Below are positions 1 to 8,546 of a stretch of DNA of 55,952 bases, one piece after another. The notes under the pieces were generated by a model. The model searched no databases, was not told where the DNA came from, and saw only the letters and a program-made list of their open reading frames with translations. Every line of letters starts with the position of its first letter. Position 1 is the stretch's first letter. The stretch spans positions 1-55,952 of the forward strand of contig JAHBXO010000035.1 in assembly GCA_019636445.1 (NCBI GenBank), written 5' to 3'. The DNA comes from Gemmataceae bacterium. Its GTDB lineage: Bacteria; Planctomycetota; Planctomycetia; Gemmatales; Gemmataceae. A program made the translations under genes and the position numbers.

Positions 1-2
1 TC

Positions 3-740
3 TTGCTCCGACTGCCCCGAAATGTCTTTCAGGATACCGACGAGACGTGGGCGGCAGGCATTCTGCGGGGCTTACACGCGTCTCCAGGTGGCGGCCAGTT
101 GGAGCCGCTCGCCGGACGGGTCGAAGAGTTCCTGCACGAGCTGGCTGAGATGGGACCGACCGAGCGGGAGGCGCACCTCCGCTACGCGATGAACCCGAAG
201 GCCGAAGCTGTAGTGCTGGTCACCGGGGACAGCGGCATCGATCGGGATGCGGTATTCAACGGTTTCAACACGCCGCTCCTGCCCGATATCCTGGTCTGCA
301 CACAGGTCGGCCAGGAAGGGATCGACCTCCACCGGCACTGCCGCCACGTCGTCCACTACGACCTCGGCTGGAACCCCGCGACGCTCGAACAGCGCACCGG
401 GCGAACCGACCGACTCGGGAGTAAGGCGATGCGGGAACGGAACCTCGCGCTGGCTGCTCGAAACGGTGGCAGTGGCTCGAACGCGGTGACTTCGCCTCTC
501 CCCGGCCTCGACATCGCGCTGCCCTACTTGGCCGGTACCTACGACGAACGGATGTACGACCGGCTGCGTAGCCGCGCTCAGACGTTCGAGATCCTGACCG
601 GCGGCGACCCCTCTGCGAATCGAGACGGTGACACCAGTTGGCTGGATCCGGACGATCTCGGGAACGCGACTGGGGCCGACTACGTGCCGTTGCCGAACGA
701 AATGCTCGAACAGTTGAGGGTCAACCTTGCCGTTGAGTAA
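3..740 (+). CDS. SNF2-like helicase, C-terminal part (5' end outside window)
   Basis: The frame is open to the left edge, so this is only the C-terminal ~245 residues of a larger protein; the apparent TTG start is an artefact of the window edge. It shows the RecA-2 half of an SF2/SNF2 helicase: ILVCTQVGQEGIDL resembles motif V, the segment VVHYDLGWNPATLEQ leads into motif VI, and EQRTGRTDRLG carries the arginine finger. These proteins are ATP-driven DNA translocases. The gene stops about 280 bases before the next cassette gene, and that gap holds a transposase scar. Its 3' end may therefore be original or rearranged. Downstream genes on the same strand (a second helicase, a winged-helix protein, a PLD nuclease) suggest a shared DNA-processing or defence role. 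The helicase family is clear; the system assignment is inference. Confidence 0.85.
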   Translation: MLRLPRNVFQDTDETWAAGILRGLHASPGGGQLEPLAGRVEEFLHELAEMGPTEREAHLRYAMNPKAEAVVLVTGDSGIDRDAVFNGFNTPLLPDILVCTQVGQEGIDLHRHCRHVVHYDLGWNPATLEQRTGRTDRLGSKAMRERNLALAARNGGSGSNAVTSPLPGLDIALPYLAGTYDERMYDRLRSRAQTFEILTGGDPSANRDGDTSWLDPDDLGNATGADYVPLPNEMLEQLRVNLAVE

Positions 741-760
741 TCCAAATGGTCGCGAGCGGT

Positions 761-970
761 TCACGCCGCTTCGCGGTAGTAGTGCCGTAGCAGCCCGCCG
801 AGGCGCTCGCGGCACTTCACCTCCCCGGAGGGGAACTTCAGGATGCGAGGTTCCTCCGCATCGGCATCGCAGAGCGGCACGTTGCCGCGCGACTGGTGCG
901 GGCGTTCTTCGAGGTAATGGGTCAGGAACTCGCGGGTAATGTGGGCCAAGTGCTTCTCGCCGCAGACCAC
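761..970 (-). pseudogene. Transposase remnant (C-terminal ~69 codons only)
   Basis: On the minus strand this stretch encodes the last ~69 residues of an integrase-core transposase, with its stop codon intact. It aligns closely with the C-terminus of the full-length transposase at 13582-14664: both have VCGEKHL, ERPHQSRGNVPLCDADAEE and LGGLLRHYYREAA. Similarity ends abruptly at the VVCGEK position, and no catalytic residues remain, so it cannot be active. It lies in the only sizeable gap of the four-gene helicase/PLD cassette and marks an old insertion or recombination there. Confidence 0.9.
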
Positions 971-1020
971 GGCGGGCGTGCCGAACGCGATATCCCCGGG
1001 CCGATGCAGGCGAGGTGCGA

Positions 1021-4000
1021 GTGAACGACGCGGTGAAAACGCCCAGACCCTCCGGAGCCACACTCCTTGAGAGCATCCTGTTCCTCATGGAGCCGGAGCA
1101 GCGGAAAGAGTTCTTGTCCACCGCGGGTGCCGCGGGGGTGGTCTATGCCAACCGCGCGCCGACGTTTCAGAAACCACTCGCAGTCCGGCTGTCACGGTCG
1201 GCATTCGACCTACTCCGGGCGATGTTGCTCGACGCCGTCCAGCCCACCCCGGGCCAGTTTTACCGCCGCTATCGCCTGGAGCGTGAGGAATCGCGAAAGA
1301 GGAACGATGCCCTCGACCCGGACGAGTTGTTCCGTCGGATTCACGCGGAGGCTGCCGAGCGGACCGGTCAGATTGATACGCTCGAGCAACTCCGAACCGA
1401 TCTCGAACGCGGCGTTCGGTTCTCGCCGCCGCCCCGGGACTGGTTCCAGACACGCGAGACGGCGAAGGGGATGCCTATCCGGGTCGAATCGCGGAAGTTC
1501 GCGATGCCCTGTAAGCTCGACCGCGACCGGGGCACCGGCGAACCGTACCTCGTCGCCACGGCCGTCGTGCCGCCCGACGAGGAGCGGGGGGTGTTCGACA
1601 CCGAACCGGATGACTTCGCTGTCGAAGGGCCAGCGGACCTCGAGGAACCCCCCGGAGTCGATCTTCCCGCCGAGAGCCCTGCCGACCCACCGGTCGAGCC
1701 CGAATTCCACCCCCACGTGGTCACGTCCTGGACCGTACTGGGTCCGGGTGACCGTTCTTCCCCGCCGATTGACGAGCGGGCCTTGTCGGGCTTGATCCGG
1801 CAGGTGAGCACGAACAAGCGGTACGCGGGGTTCCTTCGAGGAACCCGCGAGCGTTGTGAGGGGCTGATGGCCCTCCTGCGGCTCCAGATGCTGGCAAACC
1901 AAGTCCCGTTCAGCGTGGTTTCGCGCGGCGACGAGGTCGAGGTCGCGCTCGCTGGCCGGCCGGACCCACTCGCGAAAAGTAAACGCGTGACAATCCTCGT
2001 TGAGCGCGGGGAGGGGAAGGAACGCCACCGCCTCCCGGGGACGATGGAACTGCTTGGAGGGCGGCTCCGCCGGCCGGAAGATGAAACCGGGGCGGATGTG
2101 CCAGACGCGGGCTATTTGATGGACTCGGGCCAGTCGTCGCAGCTCGAGAAACAGCGCGAGGCCCTCGTCCGACTTGCCCACTGCGGGGGCAGTCCCCACC
2201 TGATGCGGCTGGCATCGCTCCTCGGGCCCCGGGAGGAGATGCGTCTCGCCGCGAATCCGTGGAGCGAGGATCGGATCGAGTTCCGGGACGCGAAGCTCGA
2301 CGAGCGGCAGCAGGAGGCGGTCCGGAAGGCCCTGGCGACTCCCGACGTCTGCCTCATCCAGGGTCCGCCGGGCACCGGGAAGACCCGGGTCATCGCGGAG
2401 ATCGTCAGGCAGGGGGCGCGCCGCGGGTGGAAGATGCTTCTTGTCGCCCCGAGTCACGTCGCGGTCGATAACGTCCTGGAGCGGATCGGCCTGGAAGACG
2501 AGGTGAGCCCGGTGCGGTGCGTGAAGGAGGAGAAACGGGACAAACTACCGACGGACATCCAGGAGTTCACATACGAGAACCGCGCGCAGCTCCTTGCCGA
2601 GGACTCCCGGAAGCAAGTGGGCCGGGACCTGAAGGAACTTCGGACTCGTCAGGCCACGCTTCTAACTGCGGTCGATACTGTTGAGCGACTGCGGAAGCTC
2701 GCCAGCGAGCACAACCAAGAGGCCGAAACCGCGGCTGCGCTCGAAGACCGATTGGCGGGCCTCGCAGTCTCGGTCGCCGCGGAGTTCAGGGCTGAAACGG
2801 ATCGGTTGAACGCCCGCCGGGACGAAGGGCGCCGGCTCGTCCGGGAAGCCCAGGACGCCCGGACTGAGGCCGAAGCCCTGGTCCGGAGTCTTCATGAGAG
2901 GCTTGCCGACTTGGGCGTGGGGCGACTGTCCGGGGAGGATCTCGGGCGGACGGATGCGGCCCGACGGCGTGTGGAGGCCGAGTTCGCCGACCGGGTGGTC
3001 AGGGCCGCCAACGCGAAGGACGAAGTCGAGAGCGATCTGGCCGGAGCCCAGGGGAAGGCGGAGGCGGTCGGGGCCGAACTTGCGGCCTCGCGCCGGGTCC
3101 TGGCCGAACTGGATGCAGGCCGGACCCCGCCAGAAGTCGCCGCGGTGGTCGCGCAAGCCGTCGCCGCGGTGACCCAGCGCCACGCCCCCCGCGTCCAGGA
3201 ACTGACGGACCAGTTTGCAGGCCTCGAAGAGTCGCTGGCCGCTGCGCAACTCGCGCTGTCCACGGCGAGGGCCCGGGCCGGCGAACTCGAATCGACCATG
3301 GCCAGGCGCCAGGAGGCGAGCGGTCGGCCGCTCTACTCACGCATCCTGTACGGGGCGTGGTGGGGGAGCCTCGTCCGGGACTACGGCTCGGAACTCGCCG
3401 CCGAACGGCAACGTGAGTCGGACATCACCGGCCAGATCGAGCGGGACACCAGCGAGTCAGGTGTGGTCGAACACAGACTGGGCGAGGCGCGGAGGGCACT
3501 CGCGGACGAACAACGTGACGTGGCCGCTTGCACGCGCACCGAACAACACGAGGAGTACCGCCGCCGCGTACCAGCGTTTGAGGAAGCCGAGTCACAGATC
3601 GCTGAACGGGTCCAGCAGTGTTCGCGTGCGGTCCGCGAGGCCAAGAGCGAGTGTGACAGAATCGGTCACATGCGGGAGAGGGCCGTCCGGGAGGCGATCG
3701 CCGCGACGACCGAGCAAATCGTGAGCGAGGAGCAAGTGCGTCTTGCCGTCGCGGTCACAGAGACTGAGGAGGCCGGCAAGCAGCTCCGGGCAGCCGAGGC
3801 CGACCTGGCGATCCGCGAGGCGGCGGTCACCGAGCACGAGTCGCGGGTGCGAGCGGTCGAGACCAAACGCCAGGAAGAGCTTCGGCAGAGTCTCGGAGAG
3901 ACCGGAATCCGGATAGAGCGCGCGAGAACAACGTTCCAGGAGATGCGGGCCCCGCTGGGCAGGGTTGTCGATCCGCTGCCTGAAATGAGTCCCGGCTCGC

Positions 4001-5340
4001 TACAAGTCGCGGCCGCAACCTTGACCTATCAGCTGTCAGCCATCGGCCCACGCCTCGCGCTCGTCGAGCAGTGGGACGCGCACCTCTCGCGCGAGGCGCC
4101 CGCCCTGCGGGACCGGCTGGCCCGGTACGTGAACCTCGTCTGCTCCACGACAATGGGCATCGCGACCGACGACTACTTCGGCGACCGCGGGCCGTTCGAG
4201 GAGAAGGAGTTCGACCTGCTCATCGTCGACGAGGCCGGCAAGGTGACCGAGCTGGAGTTCCTCGTTGCCGCAACCCGGGCCCGGCGGTGGGTGCTCGTCG
4301 GCGACCACAAGCAGTTGCCCCCGTACTACGACCGGGTGTTCGACCCCGTGGTAAAACAGGCCGACGCGGCGCGGGCGGAACAGGGGCAGCCGCCGCTGGA
4401 CGCGGACGCCCTACGTAAGAGCTGCTTCGAACGCCTGCGTGAGCGGCTGCAACCGCCCGCCGACTCACCGTCCGATGACGCGACGCCGGGCCCCGATCGG
4501 TGCGTCACCCTCACCGTACAGAGGCGAATGCACCCCGACCTGGCGGTCTTCATCTCTGACGTGTTCTATGGGGGTGAGTACCGCTCGCCGACGATTCCGG
4601 ACGGCGGTCCCGACCCGGCCTTCGTCGCGGACAAGACGCTGACGATTGAGTACTTCGAGACGCCCGTCACCTTCGTGGAGGTCGCCCCGTCCAGGGAACT
4701 CCGGGACGGTCTCGAGACGAACCTGGAGGAGGGGCCTGCCGGTTCCCATCCACTCGCCCCGTGGGCAAAGCACCTGCCAGACAAGGGGTACGCCAATCTG
4801 GAAGAGGCGCGTCGCGTCGTTTCGGCCCTCGAGGGGCTCGTTGCCCTGGCCCCCGTCCGGGGTGAGCAGAAGGCAAAGGATTCAGGGGGAAGGCGGGAAC
4901 CCGTAGTGGGGGTCATCGCCTTCTACGCCGGCCAAGTCGCGCTGATCCGGCAACTGATCCTGGCGAGCGATTCCCTGAAGGCCGCGGTGGAGGGGGAAGA
5001 CTTGCTCTGCGAGGGCGTGCGGGTGACGGTGAACTCGGTGGACGCGTTCCAGGGCAAGGAGTGCCCGGTCATGCTGGTCAGTTTCACCCGGAGCAACCGG
5101 CGAGCGATGGTCGGCTTCGTCGACGACGCCAACCGGCTCAACGTGGCCCTCAGCCGGGCACAGAAGAAGCTCATCCTGTTCGGCGACAGCCAGACGCTCA
5201 CCAACCGCAGCCGCCGCATTCCTGCGCCGGGCGAGCCCGACTCCCGTTCGGCGACACGGGAGCGCGAGTTCTTCATGAAGCTCGTCGGGTACGTCGCCGA
5301 GCGCGGCAAGCACCTCAAGATCTTCCAACTGAGGACCTGA
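1021..5340 (+). CDS. UPF1-like SF1 helicase with large coiled-coil insertion
   Basis: A ~1439-residue protein. The helicase core is split. LDERQQEAV (Q-like motif) and GPPGTGKT (motif I, ~residue 447) with APSHVAVDN (Ia) come first. About 500 residues of Glu/Arg/Ala-rich heptad-like coiled coil follow (~520-1000). Then come LLIVDEAGK (motif II, ~1064), VLVGDHKQLPP (III), QRRMHPDLA (IV), VDAFQGKE (V, ~1341) and LNVALSRAQ (VI, ~1372). This order is typical of UPF1/DNA2/SMUBP2-type helicases, which unwind 5' to 3' on DNA or RNA. The first ~430 residues are of unknown fold. No nuclease motif is seen at the C-terminus. GTG at 1021 is chosen because GAGG lies 5 bases upstream; GTG 1015 is possible. 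The next gene starts one base after the stop, so they are surely cotranscribed. A defence role is inferred from context. Confidence 0.9.
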   Translation: MNDAVKTPRPSGATLLESILFLMEPEQRKEFLSTAGAAGVVYANRAPTFQKPLAVRLSRSAFDLLRAMLLDAVQPTPGQFYRRYRLEREESRKRNDALDPDELFRRIHAEAAERTGQIDTLEQLRTDLERGVRFSPPPRDWFQTRETAKGMPIRVESRKFAMPCKLDRDRGTGEPYLVATAVVPPDEERGVFDTEPDDFAVEGPADLEEPPGVDLPAESPADPPVEPEFHPHVVTSWTVLGPGDRSSPPIDERALSGLIRQVSTNKRYAGFLRGTRERCEGLMALLRLQMLANQVPFSVVSRGDEVEVALAGRPDPLAKSKRVTILVERGEGKERHRLPGTMELLGGRLRRPEDETGADVPDAGYLMDSGQSSQLEKQREALVRLAHCGGSPHLMRLASLLGPREEMRLAANPWSEDRIEFRDAKLDERQQEAVRKALATPDVCLIQGPPGTGKTRVIAEIVRQGARRGWKMLLVAPSHVAVDNVLERIGLEDEVSPVRCVKEEKRDKLPTDIQEFTYENRAQLLAEDSRKQVGRDLKELRTRQATLLTAVDTVERLRKLASEHNQEAETAAALEDRLAGLAVSVAAEFRAETDRLNARRDEGRRLVREAQDARTEAEALVRSLHERLADLGVGRLSGEDLGRTDAARRRVEAEFADRVVRAANAKDEVESDLAGAQGKAEAVGAELAASRRVLAELDAGRTPPEVAAVVAQAVAAVTQRHAPRVQELTDQFAGLEESLAAAQLALSTARARAGELESTMARRQEASGRPLYSRILYGAWWGSLVRDYGSELAAERQRESDITGQIERDTSESGVVEHRLGEARRALADEQRDVAACTRTEQHEEYRRRVPAFEEAESQIAERVQQCSRAVREAKSECDRIGHMRERAVREAIAATTEQIVSEEQVRLAVAVTETEEAGKQLRAAEADLAIREAAVTEHESRVRAVETKRQEELRQSLGETGIRIERARTTFQEMRAPLGRVVDPLPEMSPGSLQVAAATLTYQLSAIGPRLALVEQWDAHLSREAPALRDRLARYVNLVCSTTMGIATDDYFGDRGPFEEKEFDLLIVDEAGKVTELEFLVAATRARRWVLVGDHKQLPPYYDRVFDPVVKQADAARAEQGQPPLDADALRKSCFERLRERLQPPADSPSDDATPGPDRCVTLTVQRRMHPDLAVFISDVFYGGEYRSPTIPDGGPDPAFVADKTLTIEYFETPVTFVEVAPSRELRDGLETNLEEGPAGSHPLAPWAKHLPDKGYANLEEARRVVSALEGLVALAPVRGEQKAKDSGGRREPVVGVIAFYAGQVALIRQLILASDSLKAAVEGEDLLCEGVRVTVNSVDAFQGKECPVMLVSFTRSNRRAMVGFVDDANRLNVALSRAQKKLILFGDSQTLTNRSRRIPAPGEPDSRSATREREFFMKLVGYVAERGKHLKIFQLRT

Positions 5341-5341
5341 C

Positions 5342-6619
5342 GTGCTGCTCCAACAGGTTAGTCCCGCCTCGCTCCGACTACTTCGGGAGCGATTTTCGGG
5401 CTCGGCTCACGGCCTCCGGGTCGCGGTCGTCAGGCTTGCGGTTCACGCCGTCGAGGCCAGGGTGGTCGTCGAGCGAGAAACCGGCGCGGACGCCCTCGAC
5501 CACTTCGTCCTGCGGACCCTCGCCACCCTCGGACCGAGCGCCCCGGCGGAGATCGACTCGGTCCTCCACCTGAAGGTCCAGGTCATCCGCCAGCTCCTCG
5601 GTCCCCTGGAGCGGAGTGGACTCGTGCGGGAGACGGGCAGCGGGTTCGAACTCACCCCCGAGGGGGCAGAGGTCGCGCGGACCGGGCGCACACGGGAGTC
5701 GGGCCAGGAGCGGCGCGTGTTTCACTTCCTGCACCCGTCGATGGAGTACTTGCCCGTCTCCGACCCGAAAGGGCGTGTCCTGAGGGACGTGCCGCCGCGT
5801 GAGGGATGGGAGTTCGACCGGGGCGTCTTGCTGGCCTGTGCCCGCCAGAGCCCGGACTGGAAACGGGAGCGCGGCTTTCCACCGGAGGTTGTCGATCTTG
5901 TGTTGTCGGACGAGGGCGGGCAACCGGTCGAGACACCTGCCGACTCCGCACTGATCGTGGACAAGGCCCAGGAGGCGCTGTGCGTCGTCGCGCTGTCCGG
6001 AGACGCCGCCGGGGCACCTGTCGAGCTGGCCGCACACGGGGTCTCGCCGCGTGCTCAGTTCGTAGGCCCGGCCGACCGCCCCTTCTGCGTGCTGCGCGGT
6101 GCCGAAGCGATCTCGCGGGGGTTCCCCCAACTCCTGCAGCCGCCCGCCCCGGACGCGGTCCGCGCTGCGTGGTCGGAGGTGGCAGCCCTCAACGCACTCA
6201 CGGATCACGACCGCGCGGTCGTTCGGTTCGACGGTTCTGCCCTGGTGGCCGTGCTCACCGCCGAGCAGGTGCTCGCGTGGGTCAATTTCGCGACCCAGGC
6301 GGACCGGGGGGAGCAGACATGGCTGTGCCGGGTGGAGGGGGCCGACCTCGTCGTCCCTGTCCGGTTTGAACCCGTGGACCCCGCCGCGGCCACTGCTCTT
6401 CAGACCGTTCGGGAGATCATCGAAATGGACGAGCAGCGCGCCCGCGCACCGGCCTCGGTTCCCCAACTGGCCGAGGAACTGGCCGCCCGAACCGGAAAGC
6501 AGTACTCCCCTCGGAGCCTCTCCGAGTTGGCTTGGCGCATCGAGCGCTACGCCCTAGCCTCCGCTCTCGCCGAACTCGAGGACATAGCCGATGCCGACGT
6601 ATCAGTTCCGCTACGGTGA
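5342..6619 (+). CDS. Winged-helix protein of helicase/PLD cassette
   Basis: A 425-residue soluble protein that I cannot assign to a named family. Residues ~45-110 look like a winged helix-turn-helix of the MarR/ArsR type: a helix pair with FVLRTLATLGPSAPAEI, a recognition-like helix with VIRQLLGPLERSGLV, then a wing ending in FELTPEGAEVA. The rest is alpha/beta and hydrophilic, with no transmembrane segment or obvious catalytic motif. A second small helical domain near the C-terminus (PQLAEELAARTG...LSELAWRIERYALA) could be another HTH. It starts with GTG one base after the helicase stop and overlaps the PLD gene by 29 bases, so it is translationally coupled to both. A role as DNA-binding or specificity subunit of the cassette is plausible but inferred. 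Confidence 0.75.
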   Translation: MLLQQVSPASLRLLRERFSGSAHGLRVAVVRLAVHAVEARVVVERETGADALDHFVLRTLATLGPSAPAEIDSVLHLKVQVIRQLLGPLERSGLVRETGSGFELTPEGAEVARTGRTRESGQERRVFHFLHPSMEYLPVSDPKGRVLRDVPPREGWEFDRGVLLACARQSPDWKRERGFPPEVVDLVLSDEGGQPVETPADSALIVDKAQEALCVVALSGDAAGAPVELAAHGVSPRAQFVGPADRPFCVLRGAEAISRGFPQLLQPPAPDAVRAAWSEVAALNALTDHDRAVVRFDGSALVAVLTAEQVLAWVNFATQADRGEQTWLCRVEGADLVVPVRFEPVDPAAATALQTVREIIEMDEQRARAPASVPQLAEELAARTGKQYSPRSLSELAWRIERYALASALAELEDIADADVSVPLR

Positions 6620-8108
6620 CCGCCGCGTGCCGAGCGGATACTTTCTGCCCCGCGACGTGCCCGCTACCGCGGCCGCCGCGGGGTACGAGGACGGGGCCGG
6701 TCCTGCGTTTCGGCACCTCTCGACGTTCCCCGGGCGCTCGACCATCAAGGAAGCGGTACTCGACGTCCTCAGCCGCGCGACCCGGCACGTGTTCTTCGCC
6801 AATTTCCTGATCCAGGATGCAGATGTGGTTGAAGCTCTCCTGGCGGCGGCCGCACGCCTTGAAGGGCACGTCTACGTCCTCACCACCCTCAAGACGGACG
6901 ACTTCTCTGCCGCGGGGGGTGAGGACGGGGGAGATTTTCGTGAGCACATCGCCTGCGTCGAGCGGCTGAGCGCCCGCGGGATCGTGGTGAAGGCCCGGAG
7001 TGACTGCCACGCGAAGTTCATGACCGCCGACGACGAGGTGGCCGTCGTGACGAGCGCGAATGCCGTGCCGACGTGCTACCGGGCCATCGAGGCGTCGGGG
7101 CGGGCGCGCCGGGAGGCGAACCCCGAGAACGGCGTCCGACTGACCGACGGCCCCGAGGTTCGGCGACTCGCGAACTTCTTTCGCAGCATGTGGCGGACCG
7201 GGTGCAACTACGCCGTCACGCCCGGTTCGGCGGCCTTCCGGGTGGAGGACATCCAGCCGGGCCACCCCCGGATCTCCGTCCGCGAGCCACCCAGGCCGGG
7301 CACTGACGGGGAAGTCCTCTGGACGGCCCCGGAGGACCCCCGCCTGTGCGACCGCTTGGTGCGCATGGCCCGGGCGGCCAAACGGGAACTCGTCATCTCC
7401 ACCTGGGTGGTCAAGGGGATGACCGACCACCCGGTCGGGGCGGCTCTCGTCGATGCCGCGGCTCGCTGTGACACAGTCCGACTGCTCGCGCGCGGGATGA
7501 ACCACCGCGACGACCTGCGCGACCAGTGCTATCGGCTCACCCGGGCGACCGGCGGGAACCTGCGAGTCGTGGGGGATTACTGGAACCACTCGAAGGCGGT
7601 CGTGGCGGACGGCCGGGAGGCGCTGGTGTTGAGTGCGAACCTCGACGCCCAGCACGGCCTCGACGGGGGAGTCGAGGTCGGCTACTGGTCGGCCAGCCCG
7701 GACTTCGTGCGGGCCGTCGAAGGCTTCCTCGACCGTCTATTCGGTGAGGCCGCGTTCGAGTTCGTGTGCGACCCGACCCAGTCCGAGATGGCCGCCCGGT
7801 ACGGCCGCCAGAAGGGGGAGAGGTTGGGAGGGGAGTTGAGGTTCCGTATTCCTCCGCGACCGGGGCCGAGCGTGGACCAGCGGGTGCGCCGGTGGTGCCA
7901 GGCGTTCGAGCGGCAGCTCGTGCGCGTCGCCCGCCACAAGCATCAGGGTCGTGACAAGATCCTGCTTCTGACCGAGCAGACCGCGGCCTTCTGCACCCCC
8001 GTTCGCCCCGGCTCGTTCGACGTCACGCTGGAGGACGACCCCGGGGAGGAAGTTCGCTCCAGGTTCGACAGCTACCTGGGCCCTTCCGACATCGAGGTCA
8101 CGTGGTAG
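6591..8108 (+). CDS. Phospholipase D-family protein with two HKD motifs
   Basis: A 505-residue protein with two PLD half-sites. The first is HAKFMTAD (His ~140) followed by SAN; the second is HSKAVVAD (His ~333) followed by SAN, each fitting HxK(x)4D. Both halves appear catalytically intact. There is no signal peptide, which favours a cytoplasmic nuclease or phosphodiesterase over a secreted phospholipase. A ~100-residue C-terminal extension of unknown fold follows the second site. PLD-fold nucleases accompany helicases in DISARM (DrmC) and are reported in deazapurine (Dpd) clusters, so a nuclease role in phage defence is the best guess. The ATG lies inside the 3' end of the winged-helix gene (29-base overlap), indicating translational coupling. 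It is the last gene of the cassette and converges with minus-strand reading frames that begin at 8109. Confidence 0.87.
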   Translation: MPTYQFRYGDRRVPSGYFLPRDVPATAAAAGYEDGAGPAFRHLSTFPGRSTIKEAVLDVLSRATRHVFFANFLIQDADVVEALLAAAARLEGHVYVLTTLKTDDFSAAGGEDGGDFREHIACVERLSARGIVVKARSDCHAKFMTADDEVAVVTSANAVPTCYRAIEASGRARREANPENGVRLTDGPEVRRLANFFRSMWRTGCNYAVTPGSAAFRVEDIQPGHPRISVREPPRPGTDGEVLWTAPEDPRLCDRLVRMARAAKRELVISTWVVKGMTDHPVGAALVDAAARCDTVRLLARGMNHRDDLRDQCYRLTRATGGNLRVVGDYWNHSKAVVADGREALVLSANLDAQHGLDGGVEVGYWSASPDFVRAVEGFLDRLFGEAAFEFVCDPTQSEMAARYGRQKGERLGGELRFRIPPRPGPSVDQRVRRWCQAFERQLVRVARHKHQGRDKILLLTEQTAAFCTPVRPGSFDVTLEDDPGEEVRSRFDSYLGPSDIEVTW

Positions 8109-8276
8109 TCAGCCCCCACGATCCGCGGCTCTCGTGAACCAGGTCCAGACCCGAACGTCCCGGAGCCGGAGGACCAGCCGCCCGCCCTCGGCGGCGTCGA
8201 GGAGTAGCCCGAGTTCGTGCGGCTTTCGTAGCCACTCCAGCCCGGCGAGGACCTGGGGCGCCGCGTCCATCGTCAT
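8109..8276 (-). CDS. Small hypothetical ORF (55 aa)
   Basis: A short minus-strand frame whose ATG overlaps the stop of the helicase-like fragment at 8273-8506 (ATGA overlap). It encodes a 55-residue basic, leucine-rich peptide with the segment GLEWLRKPHELGLLLDAAE. It abuts the PLD stop codon directly. I do not recognise a family. It may be a real coupled small gene or the frameshifted continuation of a decaying gene. Confidence 0.3.
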   Translation of the reverse strand: MTMDAAPQVLAGLEWLRKPHELGLLLDAAEGGRLVLRLRDVRVWTWFTRAADRGG

Positions 8277-8506
8277 CGCTCGGCGGATCTCGTCAATTTG
8301 AGCGAGAGTGGTTTATCGAACGTCGGCGCTCGGTTGGCATACACAACCCCTTCCGTACCGGCCGATTCCAGGAAGTGCTGCTGCTCGCGCATCAGAGGGA
8401 GCAGGATCGAGTCGAGCAGGGAAACGCCAAGAGCTACCGATTCAATTGGATCGGTAACGGTCGAGTGTTGCGGAGGCTGGTCGGTGTCCTGTATGCAAGG
8501 CCTCAC
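8273..8506 (-). pseudogene. Orphan N-terminal fragment homologous to the cassette SF1 helicase
   Basis: This 77-codon minus-strand frame (GTG start) matches the first ~50 residues of the SF1 helicase encoded at 1021-5340. Both contain an LL-S-IL core, the identical GVVYANRAPTF, then KPL and a conserved leucine/RSA ending. Similarity stops at the RSA position and the frame ends three codons later, so the helicase core is missing. Several substitutions separate the two copies, which argues against a very recent duplication. It could be the relic of a second cassette copy, or a stand-alone small protein using the same N-terminal module. It lies downstream of, and on the same strand as, the RtcR-like regulator. 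Confidence 0.7.
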
Positions 8507-8546
8507 TCGGGAATGCGCTGCTTCCTAACTAACGTGACCTGAGTCG

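Noticed and set aside
72..1121. A 349-codon minus-strand frame over the first helicase
   Set aside because: It is an antisense shadow; the helicase frame shows motifs V and VI, and the transposase tail is in a different frame.
1..8108. Naming the cassette as DISARM or Dpd
   Set aside because: Only helicase and PLD parts are shared; no DrmA/DrmB-type DUF1998 protein, methylase or deazapurine enzyme is visible in the window.
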